From: Actibacterium sp. XHP0104
GTDB taxonomy: Bacteria; Pseudomonadota; Alphaproteobacteria; Rhodobacterales; Rhodobacteraceae
Reading direction: 5' to 3'
Length of the DNA: 64,000 nucleotides
Assembly (NCBI RefSeq): GCF_025751515.1
Contig: NZ_JAOWLE010000001.1
Coordinates: forward strand, 789,555-853,554
A model generated the notes under the pieces. That model saw only the letters and a list, made by a program, of their open reading frames with translations. It did no database searches and was not told where the DNA came from. The translations under genes and the position numbers were made by a program. Of the stretch, positions 29,229 to 37,474 are shown in pieces. Every line of letters starts with the position of its first letter. Within the stretch, counting starts at the first letter, position 1.

Positions 29229-29726
29229 TTATTCCTTCAGCGGGCGTTCGGCCTCGATCAGGCCCAGGCCCCAGAACGCCAGAAAGGCACAAAGCCCGAT
29301 GGCCCCCACGATCATCTGCCCAGGCCCTTGCCCCTGCCCGACGAACCCATCGAGCAGCCCGTAAAGCAGCCACAAGGGCGCCGCCGCCAGCAAGGCCCAG
29401 AACAGCGCGATACGCGCGCCAAAGCCCGTGCCCTTGCCGCCAAGCAGACGCGCGATGACATGGCTGATCGCGGCCAGCGCATACATCAGCAGCGGGACGA
29501 AGATCATCCAGCTTAGCAGAGAGCCTCCGATGCGGGCATCCAGCGGGATCTCGGGGTTGAGATAGGCATCGCGCGAATGGCCCGGCAGGGTCGAGACAAA
29601 GATCAGCAGGCAGGCCGCCATCAGGTAGACCAGCGCGCGCGGCTCGTTCTCGCCGCCCGCCAGTTGACGGCGCACCACCGCGCGCGGGGCGCGATAGGTA
29701 CGCACGATATCCTGCGTGACCGACAT
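29229..29726 (-). CDS. Yip1-like integral membrane protein (second of two)
   Basis: 165 residues, four or five hydrophobic helices (ALVYLMAACLLIFVSTLPG, LLSWMIFVPLLMYALAAI, ALFWALLAAAPLWLLYGLL, MIVGAIGLCAFLAFWGLGL). The N-terminal SVTQDIVRTYRAPRAVVRRQL is a cytoplasmic amphipathic segment also seen in Yip1-type proteins. It is separated from its neighbour by 3 bp and from sufD by 4 bp. The two membrane proteins differ in sequence but share topology, suggesting a heteromeric pair by inference. No active-site residues are visible. Confidence 0.7.
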   Translation of the reverse strand: MSVTQDIVRTYRAPRAVVRRQLAGGENEPRALVYLMAACLLIFVSTLPGHSRDAYLNPEIPLDARIGGSLLSWMIFVPLLMYALAAISHVIARLLGGKGTGFGARIALFWALLAAAPLWLLYGLLDGFVGQGQGPGQMIVGAIGLCAFLAFWGLGLIEAERPLKE

Positions 29727-29730
29727 GGTA

Positions 29731-31020
29731 TCAGCCGCGCCGTCGTTGCAGCCAGGCCGCCAGACGATCGTGGATTTCGTCGGCGATGGCCTCGTCGGCG
29801 ATTTCCTCGATGGCCTCGGCCAGGAAGGCCAGGGTCAGCATGTCGGTGGCCTGTTTGACAGGCACCCCGCGCGAGCGCAGGTAGAACAGTGCCGTCTCAT
29901 CCAGCGCGCCCGAGGTCGAGCCATGCGAACAGGCGACGTCATCGGCATAGATTTCCAGCTCGGGCTTGGCCAGGAACTGGGCATCGTCATCCAGCAACAG
30001 CGACTGCGAGATCTGATAGCCGTCGGTCTTTTGCGCGCCCTGCTTGACCAGGATCTTGCCCTGGAACACGCCGGTGGCGCCGTTGCGCAGCACCTTCTTG
30101 AACACCTGGCGGCTTTCGCAATTGACCGCGTCATGGGTGATGAACACGGTGTCGTCATGCAGGAAATCGCCATCGCCCAAGGCACAGCCGGCCACATGGG
30201 CGCTGGCATCGTCGCCGGTCAGCTCGATAACCACCTCGTTGCGGGTCAGAACACCGTTCGCGGTCAGCGTGAACGACTTGAACAGGCTTTCACGGCCCAG
30301 GCGGGCAAAGATATGCGTGGCGGCCTGGCGTTCGTGGTCGCGGCCCTGCGCACGGATATGGTGGAAGGCGCCGGTATCGGCCACGTCGACCTCCATCACC
30401 TTGTTGAACCGCGCGGCGGCGGGGCCGTTCTCGATCACGGTCAGATCGGCGCCCTCTTCGACCTTGATCACGTGGTGAAGGATCGCATCCGAAGTAGTTG
30501 ATTCATGCAGATAAATCATCCGCACAGGCTTTGACACCTTGCCGGTCGCGCGGATCAGGAACCCGTCTTGCGCATAGGCGGTGTTCAGCGCCGCCAGCGG
30601 GCGTTCGACCGGGTTCTGGCCGCGCGCTTCGAGCACGCCGTACAGATCCTTGGCCCAGTGGATATCCTTGGCGCCGGCATCCGACAGGCGCTCGATCTCA
30701 AGGCCGTCTACCGCGGGCTGGTCGGACAGATCGGGCGAAAACACCCCATCGACAAAGACCAGCTTGATCGCGTCAAAAGCGTCAAAGATCGGGGTCTCGT
30801 CCTTTGCCTTGAACACCGATGCCGGGGTCGGCTCGACCGAGATCAGCCGGTCGGGCCGGGTATAGCGCCAGTATTCATCGCGCCGTCCGGGCAGGCCCAT
30901 GGCCCGCAGCCGCGCCACGGCCTGATCCTGCGCAGCCGTCAACCACGCCCCGCCCGCCAGCGGCGTCAGCGCCGCCAGCCGCGCCTCGGTTGCATCCAGT
31001 TTCGCTTGCGGCAGGGCCAT
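29731..31020 (-). CDS. sufD: Fe-S cluster assembly protein SufD
   Basis: Scaffold subunit of the SufBC2D complex. 429 residues with the right-handed beta-helix typical of SufB/SufD: HIFARLGRESLFKSFTLTANG, AHVAGCALGDGDFLHDDT and the closing ACSHGSTSGALDETALFYLRSRGV. The last block contains the conserved Cys and His used at the SufB-SufD interface. Its start overlaps the sufC stop by one base (TAATG). Confidence 0.95.
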   Translation of the reverse strand: MALPQAKLDATEARLAALTPLAGGAWLTAAQDQAVARLRAMGLPGRRDEYWRYTRPDRLISVEPTPASVFKAKDETPIFDAFDAIKLVFVDGVFSPDLSDQPAVDGLEIERLSDAGAKDIHWAKDLYGVLEARGQNPVERPLAALNTAYAQDGFLIRATGKVSKPVRMIYLHESTTSDAILHHVIKVEEGADLTVIENGPAAARFNKVMEVDVADTGAFHHIRAQGRDHERQAATHIFARLGRESLFKSFTLTANGVLTRNEVVIELTGDDASAHVAGCALGDGDFLHDDTVFITHDAVNCESRQVFKKVLRNGATGVFQGKILVKQGAQKTDGYQISQSLLLDDDAQFLAKPELEIYADDVACSHGSTSGALDETALFYLRSRGVPVKQATDMLTLAFLAEAIEEIADEAIADEIHDRLAAWLQRRRG

Positions 31021-31775
31021 TACGCCACCTCCGCCAGGATGTCGGCATAGCCGTTATGTTCGACCTCAAGCGCCAGCTCGGGGCCGCCCGATTTGACGAT
31101 CCGGCCATTGGCCATGATATGCACCACGTCGGGTTTGATGTGGTCCAGCAGGCGCTGATAGTGGGTGATCACCAGAAAGCCCCGGCCCGCGTCGCGCAGC
31201 GCATTCACGCCCTCGGACACCAGTTTCATCGCGTCCACATCGAGGCCCGAGTCGGTCTCGTCGAGGATGCACATCTTGGGTTCCAGCATCGCCATCTGCA
31301 GGATCTCGTTGCGCTTTTTCTCGCCGCCCGAAAAGCCGGTATTGACCGGGCGTTTCAGCATATCGGCGTCGATCTTCAGCGTCTTGGCCTTTTCGCGAAT
31401 GACCTTGAGGAATTCCCCAGCGCTCATCTCGTCCTCGCCACGGGCCTTGCGTTGGGCGTTCACCGCGGTGCGCAGGAAGGTCATGTTGCCGACGCCCGGA
31501 ATTTCGACCGGGTATTGGAACGCCAGGAACAGGCCCTCGGCGGCGCGTTCTTCGGGCTCCATCTCCAGCAGGTCAACACCGTCAAGCGTGGCCGAGCCCT
31601 CAGTGACCTCGTAGCCGCCCTTGCCCGACAGAACATAAGACAGCGTCGATTTGCCCGACCCGTTCGGCCCCATGATGGCATGCACCTTACCAGCCTCGAC
31701 AGTCAGGTCGACACCTTTGAGGATCTCTTTATCCTCTTCTTCAAGTTTGACGCGCAGGTTTTTGATTTCCAGCAT
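31020..31775 (-). CDS. sufC: Fe-S cluster assembly ATPase SufC
   Basis: ABC-type ATPase that drives conformational change in SufBC2D. 251 residues, the normal length. Walker A GPNGSGKST, the Q-loop region FLAFQYPVEIPG, signature FSGGEKKRNEILQMAM, Walker B MCILDETDSGLDVDAM and the switch His in LVITHYQRLL are all present. It sits 11 bp after the ybjQ-like gene. Confidence 0.97.
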   Translation of the reverse strand: MLEIKNLRVKLEEEDKEILKGVDLTVEAGKVHAIMGPNGSGKSTLSYVLSGKGGYEVTEGSATLDGVDLLEMEPEERAAEGLFLAFQYPVEIPGVGNMTFLRTAVNAQRKARGEDEMSAGEFLKVIREKAKTLKIDADMLKRPVNTGFSGGEKKRNEILQMAMLEPKMCILDETDSGLDVDAMKLVSEGVNALRDAGRGFLVITHYQRLLDHIKPDVVHIMANGRIVKSGGPELALEVEHNGYADILAEVA

Positions 31776-31786
31776 ATTTTCAATCC

Positions 31787-32098
31787 TCAGTCGATGGTGA
31801 CAGCGGTGCCGCTTGCAGACACCATCAGCATGTTGTTGATAACTTCGTAATCCAGATCGATGCCCACGACGGCGTTGCCGCCAATCTGGCGGGCGCGATC
31901 CTGCATTTCCTTCATCGCGGTTTCGCGGCCTTGCATCAGCGCCTTTTCATAGGTGCCCGAGCGGCCACCGATGATATCGGTGATGCCGGCGAAAAGATCG
32001 CGAACGATGTTCGCACCGATGATGGCCTCGCCCGCGACCACACCGTGATAGGCGGTGATGCGGTGGCCTTCGATGGTGGGGGTGGTTGTGACGATCAT
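31787..32098 (-). CDS. YbjQ/UPF0145 family protein inside the suf operon
   Basis: 103 residues. The family signature is clear: [25 protein letters not shown] (in two parts), the [18 protein letters not shown] helix and [14 protein letters not shown]. Family members form small pentamers and are often listed as putative heavy-metal binding, but no cysteine or metal site is visible here. The ATG overlaps the sufB stop by 4 bp (ATGA), so its translation is tied to SufB. The start MIVTTTP was chosen because the upstream frame is only the shadow of sufB. Confidence 0.85.
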   Translation of the reverse strand: MIVTTTPTIEGHRITAYHGVVAGEAIIGANIVRDLFAGITDIIGGRSGTYEKALMQGRETAMKEMQDRARQIGGNAVVGIDLDYEVINNMLMVSASGTAVTID

Positions 32099-33618
32099 CC
32101 GACCGACCCTTCCAGCGAGATCGCCACCAGCTGCTGCGCCTCCATGGCGAACTCCATCGGCAGCGCCTGCAGCACCTCTTTGCAGAAGCCGTTGACCACC
32201 AGCGCGACGGCCTCTTCCTCGTCCATCCCGCGCGAGCGGCAATAGAACAGCTGATCGTCGTCGACCTTGCTGGTCGTGGCCTCGTGCTCGACCCGGCTGC
32301 TGTTATTCTTGACCTCGATATAGGGCACGGTATGCGCCCCGCATTGATCGCCAATCAGCAGGCTGTCGCATTGGGTATAGTTGCGGCTGTTCTTGGCCTT
32401 GGGGTGCATCGACACCAGGCCACGATAGGTGTTTTGTGCATGTCCCGCGCTGATGCCTTTCGACACGATGCGCGAACGGGTGTTCTTGCCCAGATGCACC
32501 ATCTTGGTGCCGGTATCGGCCTGCTGCCAGTTGTTGGTGATGGCGATCGAGTAGAACTCGCCCTGGCTGTCATCGCCGCGCAGGATGCAGGACGGGTATT
32601 TCCAAGTGACGGCAGAGCCGGTTTCGACCTGGGTCCACATCACCTTGGACCGATCACCGCGGCAATCGGCGCGCTTGGTGACAAAGTTATAGATCCCGCC
32701 CTTGCCGTTTTCGTCGCCCGGATACCAGTTCTGGACGGTTGAATATTTCACCTCGGCGTCTTCCTCGACGATGATCTCGACCACGGCGGCATGCAGCTGC
32801 GCGGTGTCGCGCTGGGGGGCGGTGCAGCCTTCGAGATAGGACACGTAGCTGCCCTTGTCGGCGATGATCAGGGTGCGTTCGAACTGGCCGGTGTTTTCGG
32901 CGTTGATGCGGAAATAGGTCGACAGCTCCATCGGGCAGCGCACGCCGGGCGGCACATAGACGAACGAGCCGTCCGAGAACACGGCGCTGTTGAGCGTGGC
33001 ATAAAAGTTGTCCGACTGCGGCACGACCGAGCCGAGGTATTTCTTGACCAGCTCGGGATGTTCGCGGATCGCCTCGGAGATCGAGCAGAAGATCACGCCC
33101 GCCTTTTTCAGCTCGGCCTGAAAGGTGGTGCCGACGCTGACACTGTCGAACACGGCGTCCACGGCGACCTTGCGGCCCTCGGCGGGCATGTCCTCGGCGC
33201 CTTCGACGCCGGCCAGGATCATCTGCTCTTTCAGCGGGATTCCCAGCTTTTCATAGGTGGCCAGCAGCTTGGGGTCGACCTCGTCCAGCGACTTGGGCTT
33301 GGTTTCCATGCTTTTGGGGCGGGCATAGTAATACTGATCCTGAAAGTCGATTTCAGGGTAGTTGACCATCGCCCATTTCGGCTCTTTCATCTGCTGCCAG
33401 CGGGCCAGCGCCTGAAGGCGCCAGTCGGTCATCCATTCTGGCTCTTCGTTCTTGCCCGAGATCAGGCGCACGATGTCATCGTTCACGCCCTTGGGCGCGT
33501 ATTCCATCTCGATTTCGGTTTCCCAGCCGTATTTGTACTTGCCGGCCATGGATTGCACGGTTTCGACGGTCTCGCGATCGACACCTTCCCGGATCTGGCT
33601 TTCGTCAAGCTGCGCCAT
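32095..33618 (-). CDS. sufB: Fe-S cluster assembly protein SufB
   Basis: Main scaffold of SufBC2D, on which the nascent cluster forms. 507 residues, the long SufB form. Landmarks are [76 protein letters not shown] and [20 protein letters not shown], with conserved cysteines in EGCTAP and TQCDSL. The gap to the upstream IscS-type gene is 46 bp. Confidence 0.97.
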   Translation of the reverse strand: MAQLDESQIREGVDRETVETVQSMAGKYKYGWETEIEMEYAPKGVNDDIVRLISGKNEEPEWMTDWRLQALARWQQMKEPKWAMVNYPEIDFQDQYYYARPKSMETKPKSLDEVDPKLLATYEKLGIPLKEQMILAGVEGAEDMPAEGRKVAVDAVFDSVSVGTTFQAELKKAGVIFCSISEAIREHPELVKKYLGSVVPQSDNFYATLNSAVFSDGSFVYVPPGVRCPMELSTYFRINAENTGQFERTLIIADKGSYVSYLEGCTAPQRDTAQLHAAVVEIIVEEDAEVKYSTVQNWYPGDENGKGGIYNFVTKRADCRGDRSKVMWTQVETGSAVTWKYPSCILRGDDSQGEFYSIAITNNWQQADTGTKMVHLGKNTRSRIVSKGISAGHAQNTYRGLVSMHPKAKNSRNYTQCDSLLIGDQCGAHTVPYIEVKNNSSRVEHEATTSKVDDDQLFYCRSRGMDEEEAVALVVNGFCKEVLQALPMEFAMEAQQLVAISLEGSVG

Positions 33619-33664
33619 GTCGTTTCCCTTCTGGCGGGGCGAAATACCCCATCCTGTTCGCGTT

Positions 33665-34747
33665 TCACGCCGCGCGGGCGCGGAATTTCATGTATTTCGC
33701 CAGCCATGTCTCGGCAAAGCGAAGAATATCGTCCTCGGTCGTCGCGGTGCCCAGCGACACCCGCAGCGCGGATGCGGCGGCGATGTCGTCAAAGCCCATG
33801 GCGCGCAGCACCCGGCTGGCGCGAACCTTGCCGCTGGAGCAGGCCGAACCGGCCGAAACCGCGAACCCGGCCAGGTCCATCTGCATCACCTGGGTCTCGC
33901 CCTTCCAGCCCGGCGCGACAAAGCACGAGGTGTTGGGCAGGCGCGGACCGCCTTTCCCGACAAAAATAGTATTATTTGCGCCCGTCGCAATGGCGTCTTC
34001 CAGCATATCGCGCAGTTTTGCAACCCGATCCCAGGCGCCATCGGCCAGATCGCGGGCCGCGGCCTCGGCAGCGGCACCGAAACCGGCGATGCCGATCACG
34101 TTTTCCGTGCCCGAGCGGCGGCCCATTTCCTGCCCGCCGCCGGTGGTCAGCGGGTCGATATCAACACCCTGACGCACGATCAACGCGCCGACGCCCTTGG
34201 GCCCGCCCAGCTTGTGCGCTGACAGGATGGCGAAATCGGCGCCACTCCAGGAAAAGGCAAAGGGGATGCGGCCCACAGCCTGGGTCACGTCCAGCAACAG
34301 CCAGTCGGCCCGCGCGGTGTCGCCATAGGGCCACTGGCCGTCGATCTGTTCGGGTGGTTGGGTGATGACGCCGGTTTCGCTGTTGGCCAGCCCCATGGCC
34401 AGCGTATGGCCGGGGCCGAGCGGGCGCTCGGGCCAATCCGACAGTTTCAGATGGCTGAACAGCGCGTCATGGGCGGTATCTTGCACAAAGACATCGTGAC
34501 CGGGGCGCGGATGGGCCAGCATCTGCGCGGCCTCGGTGGCGCCGCTTGTAAAGATCACCTCGGACGGGGCACAGCCCACGGCGGCGGCCACCTGCGCGCG
34601 GGCGTTCTCGACCAGCGCCTTGGCGGCGCGGCCCTCGGCATGAACGCTCGAGGGGTTGCCCACCAGATCCATCGCCGCGACCATCGCGGCGCGGGCCTCA
34701 TCGCGCAGGGGCGCGGTGGCGTTATAGTCAAGATAGGTGCGGGTCAT
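33665..34747 (-). CDS. Cysteine desulfurase, IscS/NifS type (group I)
   Basis: Second PLP cysteine desulfurase of the operon, 360 residues. [12 protein letters not shown] opens the protein. Lys179 ([10 protein letters not shown]) binds PLP and Cys303 ([11 protein letters not shown]) lies in a mobile loop of the group I type, unlike SufS. SGTENV is the substrate-binding motif. It is shorter than E. coli IscS (404 residues) and lacks its C-terminal IscU-docking extension. The gene lies between the orphan gene (4-bp overlap) and sufB. No IscU or HscAB genes are seen here, so it may supply sulfur to SUF or to tRNA thiolation. Confidence 0.92.
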   Translation of the reverse strand: MTRTYLDYNATAPLRDEARAAMVAAMDLVGNPSSVHAEGRAAKALVENARAQVAAAVGCAPSEVIFTSGATEAAQMLAHPRPGHDVFVQDTAHDALFSHLKLSDWPERPLGPGHTLAMGLANSETGVITQPPEQIDGQWPYGDTARADWLLLDVTQAVGRIPFAFSWSGADFAILSAHKLGGPKGVGALIVRQGVDIDPLTTGGGQEMGRRSGTENVIGIAGFGAAAEAAARDLADGAWDRVAKLRDMLEDAIATGANNTIFVGKGGPRLPNTSCFVAPGWKGETQVMQMDLAGFAVSAGSACSSGKVRASRVLRAMGFDDIAAASALRVSLGTATTEDDILRFAETWLAKYMKFRARAA

Positions 34748-35193
34748 TTGATCATGCCCCGCTCTCGTGCGCGGGCGGTGAACTCATCCAGATAATCCCG
34801 CGCCCGATCACGGCGCAGCAAATAGTCACATCCATAATCAAGGGCTTCGGGCACATCCTCACCGATATACCTCAGCGTCCCACCCAGCACCGCGCCAGAC
34901 AGCCCAACATAGTTGACGTCAGCGCCGGTCAAGCTGTTGTAAATGCGTCCACCAATCCAGCCGCTGCGTTTGGCAGCGGCCTCGGTGTCGGCAACACGCC
35001 GGGACAGATACACCAGGCAATGCGCCGGCGACATGAACAACTTGTCCGATACCTCAGCAAAACGGTTTGCAAACAGAAGCATCGGGTTCGCGCGCGCAGC
35101 CGCCTTACCCAGTTCCGAGATTGATCCGTATCCCTTGTTGCTACCCTTCAAACGGACGAGAGGAAGCACCGACAGGTTGATGTCCGCACTCAT
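34744..35193 (-). CDS. Orphan gene inserted between iscR and the cysteine desulfurase
   Basis: 149 residues, family not recognised. It starts MSADINLSVLPLVRLKG and contains GSISELGKAAARANPMLLFANRF, two isolated cysteines (SPAHCLVYL, DYGCDYLL), the Gly-rich NYVGLSGAVLGGTLRYIGED and a charged C-terminal helix. No signal peptide or long membrane helix. It overlaps iscR by 4 bp and the desulfurase gene by 4 bp (both ATGA), so it is a genuine coupled operon member. GC looks lower than its neighbours, suggesting later insertion. Confidence 0.78.
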   Translation of the reverse strand: MSADINLSVLPLVRLKGSNKGYGSISELGKAAARANPMLLFANRFAEVSDKLFMSPAHCLVYLSRRVADTEAAAKRSGWIGGRIYNSLTGADVNYVGLSGAVLGGTLRYIGEDVPEALDYGCDYLLRRDRARDYLDEFTARARERGMIK

Positions 35194-35651
35194 TCTTCAT
35201 CCACCACAGCGAAAAGAGATGGTACAGCCGGACAAGGCGCCAGGTCGTTATGCACCACGTCCGACAGGCGGGCTTGATGCAGGAAGACATAGACATGGGC
35301 GCTAAGCCCCTCCCACAACCGGTTGGTCAGCGATTGCGCGCGGCTGCCAGACACGCCGCCCGACGCCCCTGCCCCGGTGTGCAGCGCGCTGACGGTTTCC
35401 TCGACTGCGCCCAGAATGTCGGACACCCGGATCTCTGACGGCGCTTTCGCCAATCTATAGCCACCCCCCGGCCCGCGCACCGAATCCACCAGCCCGGCCC
35501 GGCGCAGCTTGACGAAAAGCTGCTCGAGGTACGGCAGCGAGATATCCTGCCGTTTCGAGATTTCCGCCAGCGAAGTCAGCCCGCCTTCGGGTTGCAGGGC
35601 CAGATCGGCCAGCGCAACCATCGCATAACGTCCCTTGGTGCTGAGTTTCAT
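35190..35651 (-). CDS. iscR: Rrf2-family regulator IscR, single-cysteine type
   Basis: Transcription factor that senses Fe-S cluster or iron status and controls the operon it heads. 153 residues. The winged helix is typical: MKLSTKGRYAMVALADLAL, the recognition region ISLPYLEQLFVKLRRAGLV, and wing GPGGGYRLAKAP. E. coli IscR binds a 2Fe-2S cluster with three cysteines at 92, 98 and 104. Here that stretch (ALHTGAGASGGVSGSRAQSL) has none, and the only cysteine is Cys140 near the C-terminus. The start MKLSTKG matches the family; the longer frame upstream is not conserved. Confidence 0.92.
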   Translation of the reverse strand: MKLSTKGRYAMVALADLALQPEGGLTSLAEISKRQDISLPYLEQLFVKLRRAGLVDSVRGPGGGYRLAKAPSEIRVSDILGAVEETVSALHTGAGASGGVSGSRAQSLTNRLWEGLSAHVYVFLHQARLSDVVHNDLAPCPAVPSLFAVVDEE

Positions 35652-35735
35652 GGCCGCAAGCCCTTCAAACGGTTGACTGAGGCCGGATGGGTCATTACCT
35701 CGGGTATCCAGCCAATGGGCGCATTCCGCCCGATT

Positions 35736-35771
35736 TAGAATTGTTCTAGGTTGCCCGATAGATTTCGTCAA
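35736..35771 (-). promoter_or_regulatory. iscR-suf operon promoter with dyad on the -10 box
   Basis: Reading leftward, TTGACG (-35) is followed 17 bp later by TAGAAC (-10). The -10 box lies inside the perfect inverted repeat TAGAA-TTG-TTCTA (35736-35748). A factor bound there would block polymerase, fitting autorepression by IscR. The first base of the leader is about 85 bp before the iscR ATG. Binding is inferred. Confidence 0.6.
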
Positions 35772-35809
35772 GAATTCCCTGTCGCGCGGCCGCAATCAAA
35801 GAGACATAT

Positions 35810-36463
35810 ATGCCCGAGGTCATCTTTCCCGGCCCCGAAGGGCGGCTTGAAGGCCGCTACCACCCCCAAAAGGAAAAAGACGCGCCGATCGCGATCGTCC
35901 TGCACCCGCATCCGCAATTCGGGGGCACGATGAACAACAAGGTTGTCTACAACCTGCATTACGCGTTCTACAACATGGGCTTTACGGTCTTGCGCTTCAA
36001 TTTCCGGGGCGTGGGCCGCAGCCAGGGCGAATATGACCAGGGCATCGGCGAATTGTCCGATGCGGCCTCGGCGCTGGATTACCTGCAGTCGATGAACCAG
36101 AATGCCAAGCATTGCTGGGTCGCGGGCTTCAGCTTTGGCGCCTGGATCGGGATGCAGCTCTTGATGCGCCGCCCCGAGATCACCGGGTTCATCTCGGTCT
36201 CGCCGCCGGCCAACATGTATGATTTCTCATTCCTTGCACCCTGCCCCAGCTCGGGCCTGATCATCAACGGCGCGGCCGACCGTGTGGCCCCGCCCGCCGA
36301 TACCCGCACGCTGGTCAACAAGCTGCACGAACAAAAAGGCATCACCATCACCCATCAAGAGGTCGAAGGTGCCGGGCATTTCTTTGAAGAGCCGCATATG
36401 GAGACCCTGATCACCAGCGTCGATCACTATGTGCGCCGCAGGCTGACCGAAACCACGCGATGA
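35810..36463 (+). CDS. Alpha/beta hydrolase
   Basis: Cytoplasmic hydrolase of 217 residues and unknown substrate. HPHPQFGGTMNNKVV is the oxyanion-hole segment, FNFRGVGRSQGEYDQG follows, the nucleophile serine is in AGFSFGAW (GxSxG), the acid is probably Asp in NGAADRVAP and the His is in VEGAGHFFEE. The compact form is the one often annotated as YtmA/dienelactone-hydrolase-like. Divergent from iscR, it starts two genes joined by 4-bp overlaps. Confidence 0.88.
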   Translation: MPEVIFPGPEGRLEGRYHPQKEKDAPIAIVLHPHPQFGGTMNNKVVYNLHYAFYNMGFTVLRFNFRGVGRSQGEYDQGIGELSDAASALDYLQSMNQNAKHCWVAGFSFGAWIGMQLLMRRPEITGFISVSPPANMYDFSFLAPCPSSGLIINGAADRVAPPADTRTLVNKLHEQKGITITHQEVEGAGHFFEEPHMETLITSVDHYVRRRLTETTR

Positions 36464-36786
36464 GCCGGATCGTCGAGGAAATGGCCGACGAGCTGGCGCG
36501 CGATGCGATCGACGCGGCAGAGCGGCTGAAAGACGAAAATCTGATCCGTGAATTGTCCGAGGTGCTCGAAGCCGGTTCGAGCACCGCGAACGAGGCTTTC
36601 ATGACTGCCGTGCGCATTCGCCTGGCGGTCAAACGCGGGCGCAAATGGCTGGATACGCGCGTGACCCGCGCCGAGACGGCCCCCAAGCCCGCGGCGACCC
36701 CAGCGTCCGGTGCCGAAAAGCCCGCCGCCGAGGCCGCGCCGAAACCCGCCGGGCCCCGCCCCGTGCGCAGGACCCCGGGCGCATGA
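36460..36786 (+). CDS. Small hypothetical protein, helical with Ala/Pro-rich tail
   Basis: 108 residues. The N-terminal 65 residues are predicted helical and charged (MSRIVEEMADELARDAIDAAERL, IRELSEVLEAGSSTANEAFMTAVRIRLAVKRGRKWLD in two parts). The rest is a low-complexity Ala/Pro/Lys tail. No enzyme motif is visible. ATGA overlaps on both sides (hydrolase gene before, HD gene after) show that it is a real, coupled gene. Function unknown. Confidence 0.8.
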   Translation: MSRIVEEMADELARDAIDAAERLKDENLIRELSEVLEAGSSTANEAFMTAVRIRLAVKRGRKWLDTRVTRAETAPKPAATPASGAEKPAAEAAPKPAGPRPVRRTPGA

Positions 36787-37370
36787 GCCCCCGCCTCGAC
36801 AGCCAGCTGGCGTTTCTGGTCGAGGCGGACAAGCTGAAATCGGTGCTGCGCGCCTCGACGCTGGCTGACAATTCCCGACGCGAAAATTCCGCCGAGCACA
36901 GCTGGCACGTGGCGCTGACCGCGCTGGCGCTGGCCGATCATGCCGGCCCTGACGTGCGGATCGATCGGGTGATCCGCATGCTGCTGCTGCATGACGTGGT
37001 CGAGATCGACGCCGGCGACGCGCCCATTCACGGCGATCACGACACTGCCGCGCTAGAGGCCGCCGAGCGTGCCGCCGCCGACCGGCTGTTCGGCCTGCTG
37101 CCCGAAGACATGGCCGCCGAATTCCGCGCGCTGTGGGATGAGTTCGAAGCCGCTGAAAGCCCCGATGCCGTCTTTGCCAAGTCGATCGACCGGCTGCAGC
37201 CGGTCGTTCTGAACCTGGCCAATGGCGGCGGCAACTGGATCGACTATGGCGTCACCGAGGCCCAGCTGGAACAGCGCGTGGGCCGCAAGGTTGCCCTTGG
37301 GGCACCGGGGGTATGGACCCATCTGCAACTGCGGATACGGGCATTTTTCACCACGATTCAAGGCGACTGA
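36783..37370 (+). CDS. HD-domain phosphohydrolase (YfbR/HDDC2-like)
   Basis: Probable 5'-deoxynucleotidase-type metal enzyme. 195 residues. Metal ligands are visible as His in [12 protein letters not shown], the HD pair in [13 protein letters not shown], and Asp in [11 protein letters not shown]. Homologues in this group remove phosphate from deoxynucleoside monophosphates. The start [23 protein letters not shown] matches the family and overlaps the preceding stop by 4 bp. The exact substrate is not readable from sequence. Confidence 0.88.
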   Translation: MSPRLDSQLAFLVEADKLKSVLRASTLADNSRRENSAEHSWHVALTALALADHAGPDVRIDRVIRMLLLHDVVEIDAGDAPIHGDHDTAALEAAERAAADRLFGLLPEDMAAEFRALWDEFEAAESPDAVFAKSIDRLQPVVLNLANGGGNWIDYGVTEAQLEQRVGRKVALGAPGVWTHLQLRIRAFFTTIQGD

Positions 37371-37384
37371 CCGGCATTGTATCG

Positions 37385-37408
37385 AATTGTATACTATCGC
37401 ATACAATT
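37385..37408. promoter_or_regulatory. 24-bp palindrome upstream of dimeric icd
   Basis: Perfect eight-base arms AATTGTAT and ATACAATT flank eight central bases, 66 bp before the icd start codon and 14 bp after the HD gene. A third ATTGTAT copy lies just upstream. The spacing fits a dimeric regulator such as a GntR-family protein, which is an inference. It is AT-rich against a GC-rich background. Confidence 0.6.
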
Positions 37409-37474
37409 CTTTCCCGCCGCCCCTTTGTCTGGTATGAAGCCGCAACGACTCACACCATCGGAGAGGCTACGCGG

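Noticed and set aside
28630..29373. N-terminal extension of sufS by about 248 codons
   Set aside because: The extra sequence is the out-of-frame shadow of the Yip1-like gene; SufS proteins begin at MYDVTQIRRDF.
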